Origin: Aspidiotus rigidus
Lineage: Eukaryota > Arthropoda > Insecta > Hemiptera > Diaspididae
Assembly: GCA_035079385.1 (NCBI GenBank)
Contig: JAVHKY010000065.1
Location: 186,001-250,000 of the forward strand
Length of the DNA: 64,000 nucleotides
Direction: 5' to 3'
A model generated the notes under the pieces. It made no database searches. It was not told where the DNA came from and saw nothing but the letters and a program-made list of their open reading frames with translations. Positions 1-9,967 of the stretch are shown here, one piece after another. Numbering within the stretch: the first letter of the stretch is position 1; each line of letters opens with the position of its first letter. Both the position numbers and the translations under genes were made by a program.

Positions 1-186
1 GTGTAAGTAGAGCACTGAAAACTAAAAAGATCAGGAGTGTAAAATTCTACTTTAGAATTGTACACAAAAGATCTTTTTTAATATTACTCGTATATGAGTT
101 TGATTCACTAAATGTAAGAAAAAAAGAAAATATAGGAAAGTTTCTGAGCGCAACCACAGCAGAAACAAAAAATTATAACTGCATTT

Positions 187-545
187 GGGCCGGCCGGCGG
201 CCATCCGCTAGGATCGCCAACTACGCGCGTGGTTCGTTTACCTAAAATGGTATTTTTGCCGAAATTGAAAACGGGGGCTCAACTATGGCGGTGTATGAGA
301 GAAAAATGAAAAACTTGGAATAACTCTTGAATGAAGCGAAATTGAAGATTTTGTCATCTCATCTAATTTGTAGAATTTTCCTTGTGAGCATCTTTTATGG
401 GGTGTCCGGGAAGCCAAATCATCTTCATTCAAGTGTTATTTTAATTTTTTCATATTTTTCCCCATATACCGCTATAGTTTAGCTCCCGTTTTCAATTTCT
501 ACTCGCTCGGTAAAAATGCAGCAAGACGCTAGTGCTGTCCGGCCC
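187..545. mobile_element. Foldback MITE with long inverted arms
   Basis: The left arm starts at GGGCCGG (187) and the right arm ends with its complement CCGGCCC (539-545). Inside, the stretch at about 258-342 (GAAATTGAAAACGGGGGCTC and on) is matched in reverse complement at about 425-505 with scattered differences. There is no coding capacity, as expected of a non-autonomous element. AATTATA occurs just outside both ends and may be a target duplication, but it does not abut the arms exactly. The superfamily is not assigned. Confidence 0.6.
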
Positions 546-674
546 GAATTATACATCGTTTCATCGAGGAAAAAAAAGCGACTGTTAGAGAATATAATTC
601 AATACTTTGGAATGTTTTACACGTGCAAAAATTTTTGATACAGTATTTGATGTCATATTTATCATTTTTTTCAG

Positions 675-740
675 TATGATGAATTCATGAAGGATTTTGA
701 GACCACAGGTCGGCGATTGAAACAAGAGACCGCGGGAAAA
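675..740 (+). CDS. Candidate internal exon of gene A
   Basis: A 66-nt open exon lies between a good acceptor (TTTTTTTCAG, ending at 674) and a good donor (GTGAGT at 741). It is phase 0 to phase 0 and reads YDEFMKDFETTGRRLKQETA then GK. The frame joins without shift to the phase-0 exon at 1910, so both may belong to the gene ending at 13868. The window itself opens with GT|GTAAGT, which suggests another donor at base 3 and a gene entering from the left. No family is recognised. The peptide is charged and consistent with a helical protein. The exon is short, so chance is possible. Confidence 0.4.
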
Positions 741-1909
741 GTGAGTTTTTGAACTAATTTCGAGTGAAATTGATAATTTACCAGGACAAAATAGTCTTTG
801 AATATTCCCACATGAAACTAGTTCAGACGTAGCAAATAAATCAGAATAAAAAAATTTAAACTTTCTCCAAACATTCCTACAATTCATGATATATGTACTC
901 AACTTAGAAGATTAGAAAAAGGACCCAGTGAAAAAAATGTTGCAGTAACACCGTCGAAGGTAACATTAAGTCGTACTTTCAGCACCGGTGGTAACCACTT
1001 CTTAATCTCGTGGTTAAGTCAACTTGAACTTTGTTCAGTTGTACCAACCCACTTAATCCTAGTTTAACCACGCATATTACGAGCTAAACCAGGTTTAACT
1101 TAACTACACAATTTTGACCACTCAACTTAAACCCGTAGTTAGCTTTTTAAACTCAGTTTTATTTTTGGTACAAGCGGTCCTCAGTACATATTTTGAAAGC
1201 AAATGGGCACCGTACTTCCCGAGCAATAACCAACTCTACCTTGATGATGAATGAAATCCATATTATATGGAGCACTTTAATGCTTCCTTTTTTTATCTAC
1301 TAGCTCCAAAGACTGGAGTAAGTTTTCAATGAAGAAAGAGTAGATACTTGAGAAAGACTTGTGCTTCTTGTATATTGTTGATGACGATCGTATACGTAGA
1401 AGAAAATTGAAACCGTCTTCTGAGTTTGATTAAAAACTAGTAGGAAAGAAAACAGGCCGTTCAACATACAATTCCAACGGTCTTTAAAATAGATCGGACT
1501 TATTCCCAGTCTGAGAGAAAAGGACAAATGTGTGAGGAAGGTTTGACTCAAAAATTACAAGGTCTAGTCACTTTACAAGTCTCTGAAGTCGGTCAAGGTC
1601 ATTATTATAGACTGGACGTCTGAGTCCTTTTTCCTCCCGTACGAAACTAATCAAGGCTGGATCAACTACATAATAGGCATCAAGACAAGAGGTAACAGAT
1701 TTAAGAATTATTTCAGGGTGGAATTTCATTTCTTTCAAGTCTCAAGATTCTCTGTGCATGGACATTTGCCGCTGCACGAAAGAACAGATTTTATATGTAC
1801 GTACTTAGGGAAGAAGAAGCGAGTTCAAAAAAGACATAAAATATTATGAAAACTAATTTACTTAACATATTACTCACATAGTCTTCTTTTCATCTTTTTT
1901 TTTCCGCAG
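741..1909 (+). other. Intron of gene A, no other feature
   Basis: Non-coding by inspection. Short imperfect inverted words (CGTGGTTAAG near 1010 and TTAACCACG near 1065) hint at an old small MITE around 980-1150, but the arms are too weak to call. The open stretches on the minus strand here have no splice context or recognisable motif. Confidence 0.4.
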
Positions 1910-1946
1910 GAGATGGTCGGGTCACCAGTTAACAAACGTGAAAGTG
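1910..1946 (+). CDS. Candidate micro-exon of gene A
   Basis: A 37-nt exon with strong splice sites: a pyrimidine tract plus CCGCAG before 1910 and GTAAGT at 1947. It enters in phase 0, reads EMVGSPVNKRES and leaves in phase 1. The next candidate exon (11024) enters with two bases, which is exactly the phase required. The intron between them would be 9.1 kb and contains the Polinton-like element at 2301-8415. Function unknown. Confidence 0.4.
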
Positions 1947-2300
1947 GTAAGTAAAAAATGCCTTCTAAAATACATCAGCTGGTCAAAAAAATTGATCGCT
2001 GATGTAAATATTCACAGTAATAGGATATCTTGGCTGCAGTAAATCAAATCATGATGATAAATTTTCAAGTTTACTAGGTGAAAAGTACAGTGAACATTTT
2101 TCTCTTTAGGGGTTTCGTTTCTATTTTGAGGGTCGACTTTCAGGCTAGCCGCCGACCCTATCAAAAACGTTGTTTTTTTTCCTGTTTCAAAATTTCAGAC
2201 GCACGGTACAATACAATATAATTCAACGTCACTTTTCTAAATACTTTTCAACTTTGTCGGAAAAGTCAGCAGTCAGTATGAGTAGTATCACACTAATTAT

Positions 2301-2820
2301 ATACTACAACTACATCTATTTACTCTAATTTAGCGTTTTTTCAACATGCTCAACGAATCTCAATGAATGTAAAATCGATTCAAGAACCGATTTTTAAAAC
2401 ACTCAATGAACTTTCAACAAACTCAAAATCGGTTTCAAGAATCAATAATCAGCTGCTTTTAAAAAAATTCTGGCTCACATTTAATTTTACTACTATTCAA
2501 CCGAAAAACCTGTATCATATTTAGTTTACCACTACTCAATCAATGATATACTATATCATCCCTACCTTGGTGAAAATATTTCACTGTGTACCTACCTTAG
2601 TAAAAATCTGGCTCACATTTAATTTTACTACTATTTAAGCGAAAAAACCTGACTCACATTTACTAATTCTCAATTATCAGAACAAGAATCAATAAAATAT
2701 GTATGGTAACAGATCCGAAAAAACCTAGCTCACATTAAGTACGTAAATCAAGACTCACTTTGGAATTAATAAAAATGAGTCCAGCGTTTTGCTCATTGCG
2801 CCTATAAGTCAATGTGAGGA
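2301..2820. repeat. Left inverted terminal repeat of the Polinton-like element
   Basis: Matches 7790-8415 in reverse complement with indels, for example TTTTTTCAACATGCTCAACG near 2337 against the 8360-8380 region. It carries a subterminal motif, TGGCTCACATTTAAT, at 2471 and 2609, with diverged versions near 2648 and 2729. Repeated subterminal motifs of this kind often serve as recombinase or replication-protein sites; that role is inferred. Confidence 0.75.
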
Positions 2821-2947
2821 CGATTGTCGCATACCTACAACACTAGAAAAAATCATCAATTTACACATTCGAATAATATAATATTCCTAGCAAAGTATCA
2901 AAAATTGGAACATCATCACAATATTTAGTTCAAAAAATCGAGGAAGT

Positions 2948-3334
2948 ATCGCGCGTTAAAATATTGTGCCACGCCGCCACTGCTCGAGCTATGCGCTACG
3001 TTTTCTACGCCGCTCGCGCTCGGTCCGGTTACGCTACGTAAGCATCATCGTCGTCGCTGGCGCGCGGAGTTCTCGTCGTTGGCCGCACCACTACCGTGCC
3101 GCCGCGTACGTCGTCCCGTTCGCGTTTTGCACCGCGCGCGTTTCCCTCGACCGTCTCCGTCGCGCCCCGCCAGAAAGAACGCCCTAATAACAAGGGAATC
3201 ACTGGTTCGCTCTCCAAAAACTGAGTGCCACCGTACTAATGCAATGTGCGAACAACAAAAAAAAAAGTAATAATATACACAGCGCTAGTGAACCGAGTCG
3301 AATTGCTGCTTTGCTGGTCACTGCTTATTTTATT
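2948..3334 (+). repeat. GC-rich direct repeat, copy 1
   Basis: Begins ATCGCGCGTTAAAATATTGT and ends near ACTGCTTATTTTATT. It is nearly identical to 3864-4238. It is very rich in CpG against an AT-rich background and opens all frames, so the arginine-rich reading frames on both strands are probably composition artefacts. It could be a captured promoter/CpG-rich fragment or a terminal-repeat remnant. No TG...CA ends typical of LTRs fit the shared borders. Confidence 0.7.
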
Positions 3335-3863
3335 CATGCTGGGCAAAATGAAACCGAACATTAGCTTACGCAAGAAAGGAGACATGTTGAATTGCCGTTA
3401 TTGGAATCGTCATTGACATCTAATTACTCGCCACCACGTCCGAGACACTCATCACAACAATCGTTTTATTTGCAAAATCGTGGGCAAGGAGGTAAATATC
3501 CATCAAAGAGGAGAAGATATCAAGTACATGAAGTGCAAACCGTTTCCTGTGATATTATGATGTTGGCTTTATTAATCTATCTTAATTGTCGATTTTTTTT
3601 GCCCCTTGTTTTTAAAAACGTAAGCATTGTCTCAATTCTTTGTACCGGTACTTCAGAAGATATTAAAATTACTGATATTATTGTGTGTGTGTGTTTGTGT
3701 GCGAGTTTTGGATCAGAGCAAATTCGGCCTTGTACGTATCTACGGAGTTGCGTCAAGTAAAAGGGGCATAGTTATACTACATGGCGTTGCGTGCTCTAGT
3801 TAAAAGAGAGAGAGACTACCTTTCTACCAAGCTGGCGGACTCCGGGGAAAAAAACGGCACTCG
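3335..3863 (+). other. Spacer between the GC-rich repeats
   Basis: 529 bp of ordinary composition. A frame at about 3392-3500 reads a basic Ser/Gln/Arg-rich peptide and meets a possible donor (GAG|GTAAAT near 3490). It might be an exon remnant, but no acceptor or partner exon was found. A short GT repeat lies near 3681. Confidence 0.3.
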
Positions 3864-4238
3864 ATCGCGCGTTAAAATATTGTGCCACGCCGCCACTGCT
3901 CGAGCTATGCGCTACATTTTCTACGCCGCTCGCGCTCGGTCCGGCTACGCTACGTAAGCATCATCGTCGTCGCTGGCGCGCGGAGTTCTCGTCGTTGGCC
4001 GCGCCACTGCCGTGCCGCCGCGTACGTCCTCCCGTTCGCGTTTTGCACGGCGCGCGTTTCCCTCGACCGTCTCCGTCGCGCACCGCCAGAAAGAACGCCC
4101 TAATAATAAGGAAATCACCGGTTCGCTCTCCAAAAACTGAGTGCCACCGTACTAATGCAATGTGCGAACAACGAAAAAAAAAGTAATGCTAGTGAACCGA
4201 GTCGAATTGCTGCTTTGCTGGTCACTGCTTATTTTATT
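3864..4238 (+). repeat. GC-rich direct repeat, copy 2
   Basis: Second copy of 2948-3334 in the same orientation, differing by scattered substitutions and a short deletion near the 3' side (the AATATACACAGC segment present in copy 1 is missing). See copy 1 for interpretation. Confidence 0.7.
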
Positions 4239-4333
4239 TTTTCTCCTCCAAGTGCATCTGGTGGAGTACAGTCTTCACTGATCCAGATATTTTTTTTTGA
4301 ATAAGAATTTTTTATTGTATTTTAATAATTATT

Positions 4334-5054
4334 TTAATTGACGATTTTTTTTTTAGGTTCTTGCTTATGACTTCTGACAACAACTACATTTGTAGAGAAC
4401 TCATTATCAGGACTCACACATCTATACACACTAGTATCATTCAAATTCATATTTTTTTATGGGGAGAACATTACTATTGAGGTTGAGATGAAATCGTTCA
4501 TTAAATTTTACCATTTCATTTTCTCCTTTATACCAAGTCTTATAATCTGGAAATTGTTGCTCATCATAGACACATTTAAGAATGATATTGGAACCCTCCT
4601 CTGCTACTAAAGTGTTTACCCAATATTTCAAGATATATGGATCAGGGAAGTACTTGATAATGAGTAAGTCATCATCAGGAGGACATTTGTCCACATATAT
4701 AGTTCTGTTAAGTATTTTTGAGATAGAATATCCTATGTGAATCTCACATTTATACATCTTTCCTCCACATTCTTTGTCTTTTGGTAATTTCAAGAATGAG
4801 ACTACATCTATTCTTTTAGGTGTAAAAGAGTTAAAATATCCTAAATGAGCGGGTTTGAATAAATAATTACCTTCAATCCATTGTACTTCAGTCAATAATT
4901 CTTGATCATTAAATGACACATTACACCATAAAGTAACAGTCTGTTTGTCAATATTTTTTGAGGTTTGTATGAATATGGTATTATTATTATTCTCTGGCTC
5001 TTGCTTTGAAAAGCTCAAGAGAAGTAATAAAAGATTTAATTTTAGAACCCACAT
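4334..5054 (-). pseudogene. Secreted two-Ig-domain protein ORF with frameshift
   Basis: The 205-residue ORF 5054-4437 starts with a clear hydrophobic signal peptide (residues 1-18, run of seven leucines). Ig-like domain 1 has C44, W59 and Y101-x-C103; domain 2 has C161 and W174. Two N-glycosylation sequons are visible (N45, N116). The frame stops at 4437, before the closing Y-x-C of domain 2. Past a seven-A run (about 4450-4458, minus strand) a neighbouring frame continues to a stop at 4334 and contains DTSVYRC, the expected end of an Ig domain. This is a one-base frameshift, by mutation, sequencing error or programmed slippage. No transmembrane segment follows, so the product would be soluble. 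It lies 16 bp downstream of the ORF ending at 5071 and inside the Polinton-like element. It may be a captured host gene or an element-encoded Ig protein; its function is unknown. Confidence 0.55.
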
Positions 5055-5070
5055 TTTTAAAGAAAAAATC

Positions 5071-5397
5071 TTAATGAACTACAACAGTATTCTTGAGAGG
5101 ATTATATCTAGCCCTATGTGAGGTAATTACTAGGCAATGAATAACTGAATCTACAGCAAATGAGTCCCACCATTGAAAATTAATCTTAATGTTTATTGTA
5201 GACCCTTTTATGACATCTGACTGCTTAGAGCAATCAATGACAATAATTGGATATTTACTCAGAAAATCATAGTCAATCAGAGGTTTCCCCTCCTTTCCAT
5301 GGATGATATTGTTCAGCATAAAATGAATAGTATTTTTTAATATTATTTTTATCGGTTGGTATTTTAATATTTTGTTTTTTATGAATACAATGTTCAA
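5071..5397 (-). pseudogene. C-terminal fragment of a Polinton-associated ORF
   Basis: The useful part is residues 40-108, with YPIIVIDCSKQSD at 49-61, followed by a beta-rich segment ending in NPLKNTVVV. I recall this kind of ending (a hydrophobic strand, D-C/V-SKQ, then a beta sandwich) from uncharacterised, capsid-like proteins next to Polinton-type polymerase ORFs in arthropods. That is memory, not a search. The first 35 residues overlap, in another frame, the end of the polymerase fragment 5273-5887. This suggests an internal deletion fused the start of one gene to the tail of another near 5290-5350. Not expected to be functional. Confidence 0.4.
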
Positions 5398-5887
5398 AAT
5401 GAGAATTATAGTCTGTTTCTATTTGAAATTTCTTATGACATTTCATACAAATATGGACATGATTGGAATTTCTATGAATTTGTCCTTTTAATAAAGCGCT
5501 TAAATTTTTAATTCCAACAATATATCCTTTATACAATAATAAATTTATATGTCCTTCTTTGTTATTAAATTTTTGACTTTGATAATATAAACTTATCTCA
5601 ACATCATTGTATCTGTAAATATTAACTGACCTATTCATGAAATTTTCATAAATTTGAATATTTTCAGGCACCAATTCAATTGGGCATTGCATATTCAAGA
5701 CTTCATATTTTGTAATATCATAGTTAGAAACTCTATCACCATTTTTTGCTACTGGTTGTAAAATACTTTCCATTGCATATTGAAATAGTACATTTTGTAA
5801 TAAGTGGCGAAAATGAACAATATTGGAACGAGCGCAGTGTAGCCCCACGAGCGAAGCGAGTGTGGATAAGCGAGTTCCAATTCGCAT
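5273..5887 (-). pseudogene. Polinton-type DNA polymerase N-terminal fragment (second piece)
   Basis: The 204-residue frame resembles the region N-terminal to the exonuclease/polymerase core in Polinton-type family B polymerase ORFs. It has VLFQYAMESILQP at 33-45, an ISLYYQSQ then INLLLY block at 98-119, and a zinc-finger-like C147-x2-C150-x12-H163-x3-C167. The first 20-30 residues come from the flanking MITE (5822-6165), so the annotated ATG is not the original start. After about residue 180 the sequence departs into the deletion junction shared with 5071-5397. No DxxSLYP, YxDTD or exonuclease motifs remain. It is interrupted relative to 6398-7222 by two insertions. Confidence 0.5.
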
Positions 5888-6165
5888 GAGGACACAACTG
5901 TAGGTGCGCTAGAGTCGTGCCCGAAAAGGGGATTCGGTAAAAATTGCCATAAACCTGTATAAAACTAAAACGGGCTGTATCTTTGTCAATATTGAAAAAT
6001 ACAAAAAAGTAGTAAGAGCATTTTTTTATTATTTTCACTCATAGAATAACCTAAAAGAAGAAAAAATTAAGATTTCAACAATTTTCTGTAACATCCCCTT
6101 TTCAGGCAGCTTCCAAAAATTGCCACCACAGTTTTCATAGAGGGCGCCTACTTTGTGTCCTCATG
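5822..6165. mobile_element. MITE nested in the Polinton-like element
   Basis: Outer inverted termini are CATGAGGACACAACTGTAGG (5885) and the complement of CTTTGTGTCCTCATG (ending at 6165), with inner similarity GGTGCGCT/GGCGCCCT. Directly left, 5822-5884 is itself a hairpin (ATTGGAAC...GTTCCAAT with a GAGCGAAGCGAG core) and may be part of the element. It splits the polymerase-like reading frame. Superfamily unknown. Confidence 0.55.
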
Positions 6166-6204
6166 GGAATATCGTTTGTTTTCGACACGAATTACAAACA
6201 GTAC

Positions 6205-6413
6205 TTTTTATAATACATGTAGTGAAAGAAACACTTAGGCCTACAATTTAAATGGTTATCGTTCAAAAAGAATGTTTACGAATTTTTCGAATGGCACCAC
6301 TGACTTGATTTTCGCCACGGGTAAAACATTTTCGCCACGGTTCTGATAACGGCATGTTTCGCTACGAAAAACGAACACTATACGCAGCACTTTCGCTTCA
6401 TGTATTATAAAAA
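6205..6413. mobile_element. Small MITE with 24-bp terminal inverted repeats
   Basis: The left end TTTTTATAATACATGTAGTG (6205-6228 with four more bases) matches the complement of 6390-6413 with two mismatches in 24. The element is 209 bp with no ORF. It supplies the stop codon at 6398 that ends the polymerase-like ORF on the minus strand, so it inserted into coding sequence. The 39 bp between this element and 5822-6165 is probably residual host-element sequence. Confidence 0.6.
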
Positions 6414-7222
6414 CATCTTAAATCTTCTAGCCTGAGACATTTGAATTTATTAGTTTTCATATTTTTCACATTAATACAACATTTCTTGGAGATAATGAAA
6501 CTTGGTAATTGAATATAAATTCCACCCCGCAAAGGATTATTTTGATCAGAATGAATATCAACTTTAATTACTCTACCAAATCTATATCTTGTATTTCTAG
6601 CATTATAACTATCAAAATTTCTTAGTACTTCATTTTTTGCTGATGTTAGGGTACTTTTAATTGCACTCGAATGAACTATAATATTTCTTGTTGATTGAAA
6701 ATATTTTCTATGAGTATCAACTTGTTCACCAGATAAATTAACTTCAATATAGTCTACAACTGCTACCAATTGGAAGCTTATACTATTCTTTGTTTTCAGT
6801 TCTCTTTTAGCAATTTCATAAAGTTTTTCATTAACCTTAAATAGAAATCTTATTAAATCATACTTTGCAGAATCACAGTATATTTCATAATCATATATCA
6901 TATTTCGCCAATTTCTTGTAGTAACTTCTCTCACTTCAATATCCCTATCTCGTCTTGGAGGTAATTGTTCAGGTGTGTCAGTACTGAAAATACTGGGATC
7001 AAATTTAAATTGATGGAATTTTTGATCTGGTTTATCTGCACTAAAAATGCTATCATCAAAATTGAATACCAGTGGTGTCTTATTTTTCATCAATTTTTGA
7101 GCCACAAGTTTTACTAGGTCATTTTTCTTTAATCTTGAACATCCTTTTATATTCTCCTTTTTGAGGTAATTATATAATTCTTCTCTAGAGAATTCATTTT
7201 GAAGTTTTGTGATTAAATCCAT
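6398..7222 (-). pseudogene. Polinton-type DNA polymerase N-terminal fragment (first piece, SAP-like)
   Basis: 274 residues. Residues 8-45 (REELYNYLKKENIKGCSRL...LVKLV) look like a SAP-type helix-extended-loop-helix DNA-binding motif. The middle is charged. The end (GIYIQLPSFIISKKCCINVK at 232-251, then N) matches the conserved lead-in that precedes the zinc-finger region of Polinton-type polymerase ORFs. The stop lies in the 6205-6413 MITE, so the natural continuation is lost. The start ATG at 7222 has an A/T-rich leader and looks natural. Most similar content continues, after the insertions, in 5273-5887. Family assignment is by motif memory only. Confidence 0.5.
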
Positions 7223-7404
7223 TTTGCTGATTGTAAGCTATTATTTATGAAGAAAAGATTTTTTAAGAATTTTTAAAAATTAAAAATTATTTTATATTTA
7301 TTTTTCAACTTTTTTCTCAATAATATAAATATACTCACCAGATTAAAAAATGTGGCAATTTTCAAGTTTATGAATAAAATCTAAAGAAATTGAAATAATA
7401 GTAT

Positions 7405-7682
7405 GAGTTATTAGATATATATCAACTAACAAACATGATGAAAACTTCAATGAGACATTGCATTGTAGACCTCGTAATAAAACAACCAAACATTCAATTA
7501 CAGAGGAAGAAATTAAATCCACATTAAAAAAAGAAGTTAGAACATGCACTCAATGTAAAATCACTCTCTCTAGGGTGATAAGTACCGAAGATAAAATCAC
7601 ACTTCTGTGTTATAAATGTAAAGAAAAAACCTGGCATTTCAAAGAAAAATGGCATATCAGTGTACAATATGTGGGGATTTAA
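7405..7682 (+). pseudogene. Zinc-ribbon-like open frame, divergent from the polymerase fragment
   Basis: An open frame without ATG. It contains two CxxC pairs separated by 18 residues (CTQCKITL...LLCYKCKE), the spacing of a zinc ribbon, preceded by a lysine-rich helix-like stretch and followed by KTWHFKEKWH. It is transcribed away from 6398-7222 and lies just inside the right terminal repeat. It could be a remnant of a small element-encoded transcription or replication factor. It is not assigned to a family. Confidence 0.35.
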
Positions 7683-7789
7683 AGAAAATAGGATTCTAAT
7701 TATTATTAGATAATTTAAGTAATTTTTTATTTCATAATTTTGAGTACAACCAACGCTCAGAATATTTTCTCACTCATTCTCTCTCCTAT

Positions 7790-8415
7790 ACATTTGTCTT
7801 ATGGATACAATGAGAAAAACGCTTGACTCATTTTATTGATTCTAAAAGTGAGTCTTGATTTATTAAATGTGAGCCAGTTTTTTTTTGGATCTGTTGCCGT
7901 ACTCGTCGACCGTTGAGAAAAATGTGAGCTTGGAAAAATTACGCATTCATTACCGAAATTATAGACGTTGAAATTCGTTGAATGTGAGCTTGGAAAAATT
8001 ACGGATTCATTACCGTATTGAGTCTATCGGATTTATAAGCGTATTTATTTTATCGGTTCTTGCTCTGATTTAATTGTTGAAATAGTCCCCATTGAGGTTC
8101 GGTGAACGTACCGAAAAAGGTGAGTCAGGATCTTCGGACTTGAATCCGTAAAGAATGGGATGCTGGAATTTCGGTTGAGTAATAGTAAACTAAATATGAT
8201 ACAGGTTTTTTCGGTTAAATAGTAATATTTATTAAATGTGAGCCAGATTTTTTTTTAAAGCAGCTGATTATTAATTATTGAAACCAATTTTGAGTTTGTT
8301 GAAAGTTCATTGAGTGTGTTAAAAATCGGTTCTTGAATCGATTTTACATTCGTTGAGATTCGTTGAGCATGTTGAAAAAACGTTAAATTAGAGTAAATGG
8401 ATGTGGATGTAGTAT
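7790..8415. repeat. Right inverted terminal repeat of the Polinton-like element
   Basis: Reverse-complement match to 2301-2820. It has extra internal sequence, including a tandem pair of about 60 bp (AATGTGAGCTTGGAAAAATT at 7921 and 7981). The subterminal motif appears inverted (ATTAAATGTGAGCCA) at 7862 and 8231. Confidence 0.75.
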
Positions 8416-9967
8416 GTATGCATTTTGAAGAGAATATTATTCTCTTCTCGGGTTTCCCAACCATAGATTAGTTTCCCGAGACGTCATGATTTCGGTCAAC
8501 GCAGAGTTGCAGGCTGCAAGCTGTCTCCTTGAGAAATGTAAACAAACTTTTCTACATCTAAATCTCCATAAGAATAAAAAGGTCTTCGCTAAAACTGAGA
8601 TATTTTTAAAATTAATAAGAGTTTTGCGTAATAGCTGAAAGTCTCTATACTTCCATATTTCGAACCACCAGTACCCAAAAAATCGTTTATTTCATTATTA
8701 TTTGTGTTTTAATGAAGTATTGTTATACCTTATGGGAACACTATAGAAAAAGTTTGTTTACATGTTGTAGGGAGACGGTCTGAAGCACGCGACTTGCTTT
8801 AACCTTGTGAGATTTGTGCATAAATGACTCCTTGACATCACTGGAGTGTCGGTCTATTGACGTGCAGATTTTGATTCAATTAGATAGGAGAAAAAATATT
8901 ATCCTCTTAAATTTTCATAAAATACATATTGAAAGCTCTAACCAAGTTGAAAAGTAAACACAAAACGTGAAGTCATTTGGGGAACGATCGATGGTGTACA
9001 TCGAACACATTCATTAATTAAACATGTGAGTTGTGTTCCTGCAGCAGGCTATCCTACAGCTGTACGATAATTTTATTATTGTGCTCCTAATTTATGTCTA
9101 CGTAATCATACTCGTATTATGTAATATGAGTTAAATCAGTACACGGGTACTTTTATCAAGAGCTTTTTCCATCAATGTAAAGAATAAGCGAATGAACCAA
9201 ACTTGGCACTGATTGATACAATGATAGCTCCACAAAATTAATTACCTACGAAAGAAACGAATTTCATCAATTTGTCATCGTCATAATCTTGTAATTCTTA
9301 CCAGTGGCGTAGCGATGGGCGTTATATAAGTCGAACCCCTTTCCCCAAGACACATGAAATATCACTAATTTTCCCAAAAAATTTCCTTAACATTCCTTTT
9401 CTCTTGCTTTTTCTTCAACCCCCCCTTCCCCAGAAAAAGGTTCCTTCTTATTCCGCTCGTTAAAGAACAATATCGTTCTAATCTTTTTCCGCCAATTATG
9501 TTCGTTATCCTATTCTGATTTCGATCGTCTAAAAACCGGGTTTCTTTTGATAAGTCTTGTGTTTGTCAGAAGAAATTTCAGTGCTTTTTAATGCCCAGGT
9601 GTACTACACCTTCCTTCTCAGTCTGTTTTCTGAACCCCAATTTTTAGATTTCTACGCGGGCGTCTGTACTGCCATACCATGACCTTGGGACTTGAAAATT
9701 TTCACTGTGAGGCGTAGATTAAAGCCTTATCTCCAATTCCAAAACTCATGCCTGCGGGCGTCGACCCTCTAGTATCACATACTGAGCTGTACTAGGCTAA
9801 AAATGTCGGCTAGTTCACTCACCAAGCTGAAGGCGAGGACTAACATAGAGTATACTAGACTGGAAGTAGGTCTGTGAACTGGTCGAGAAAGAGGCCGTCA
9901 GCTAGTTACTTGCAAAACTTTCGAGTTTCGGGCCAACAAATGGCCTAGTATACCTTACTGCAGTCTG
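8416..9967. other. Intron of gene A, no recognised feature
   Basis: I see no coding exon, RNA gene or clear element. CCAGTGGCGTAGC near 9301 is a word often found at the ends of transposons in many animals, but no partner end was located. Confidence 0.4.

Larger units (their letters stand above)
2301..8415. mobile_element. Degraded Polinton/Maverick-like element
   Basis: The outer boundaries are set by long imperfect inverted termini (about 2301-2820 and 7790-8415) whose outermost shared bases are ATACTACA. Between them are minus-strand ORF pieces resembling the N-terminal part of Polinton-type family B DNA polymerase ORFs, a tail fragment of another element ORF, a secreted Ig-domain ORF, and a plus-strand zinc-ribbon-like frame. 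At 6.1 kb it is far shorter than full Polintons (about 15-20 kb). No polymerase catalytic palm, retroviral-like integrase, packaging ATPase or protease is seen, so it is an internally deleted, non-autonomous copy. Two smaller MITE-like elements are nested in it. It sits in the long intron of gene A. No clean target duplication was found. Assignment is by recognition of motifs and termini and was not checked by search. Confidence 0.68.

Noticed and set aside
907..959. Possible exon between 740 and 1910
   Set aside because: Neither acceptor gives an open phase-0 frame matching the flanking exons; a frame reading RLEKGPSEKNVAV would need an incompatible phase.
3335..3863. Small LTR retrotransposon (terminal repeats 2948 and 3864)
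   Set aside because: The shared borders do not have TG...CA ends, primer site or target duplication.
2966..4186. Arginine-rich open frames on both strands
   Set aside because: They lie in the two GC-rich repeats, are open in several frames at once and have low-complexity composition; treated as composition artefacts.
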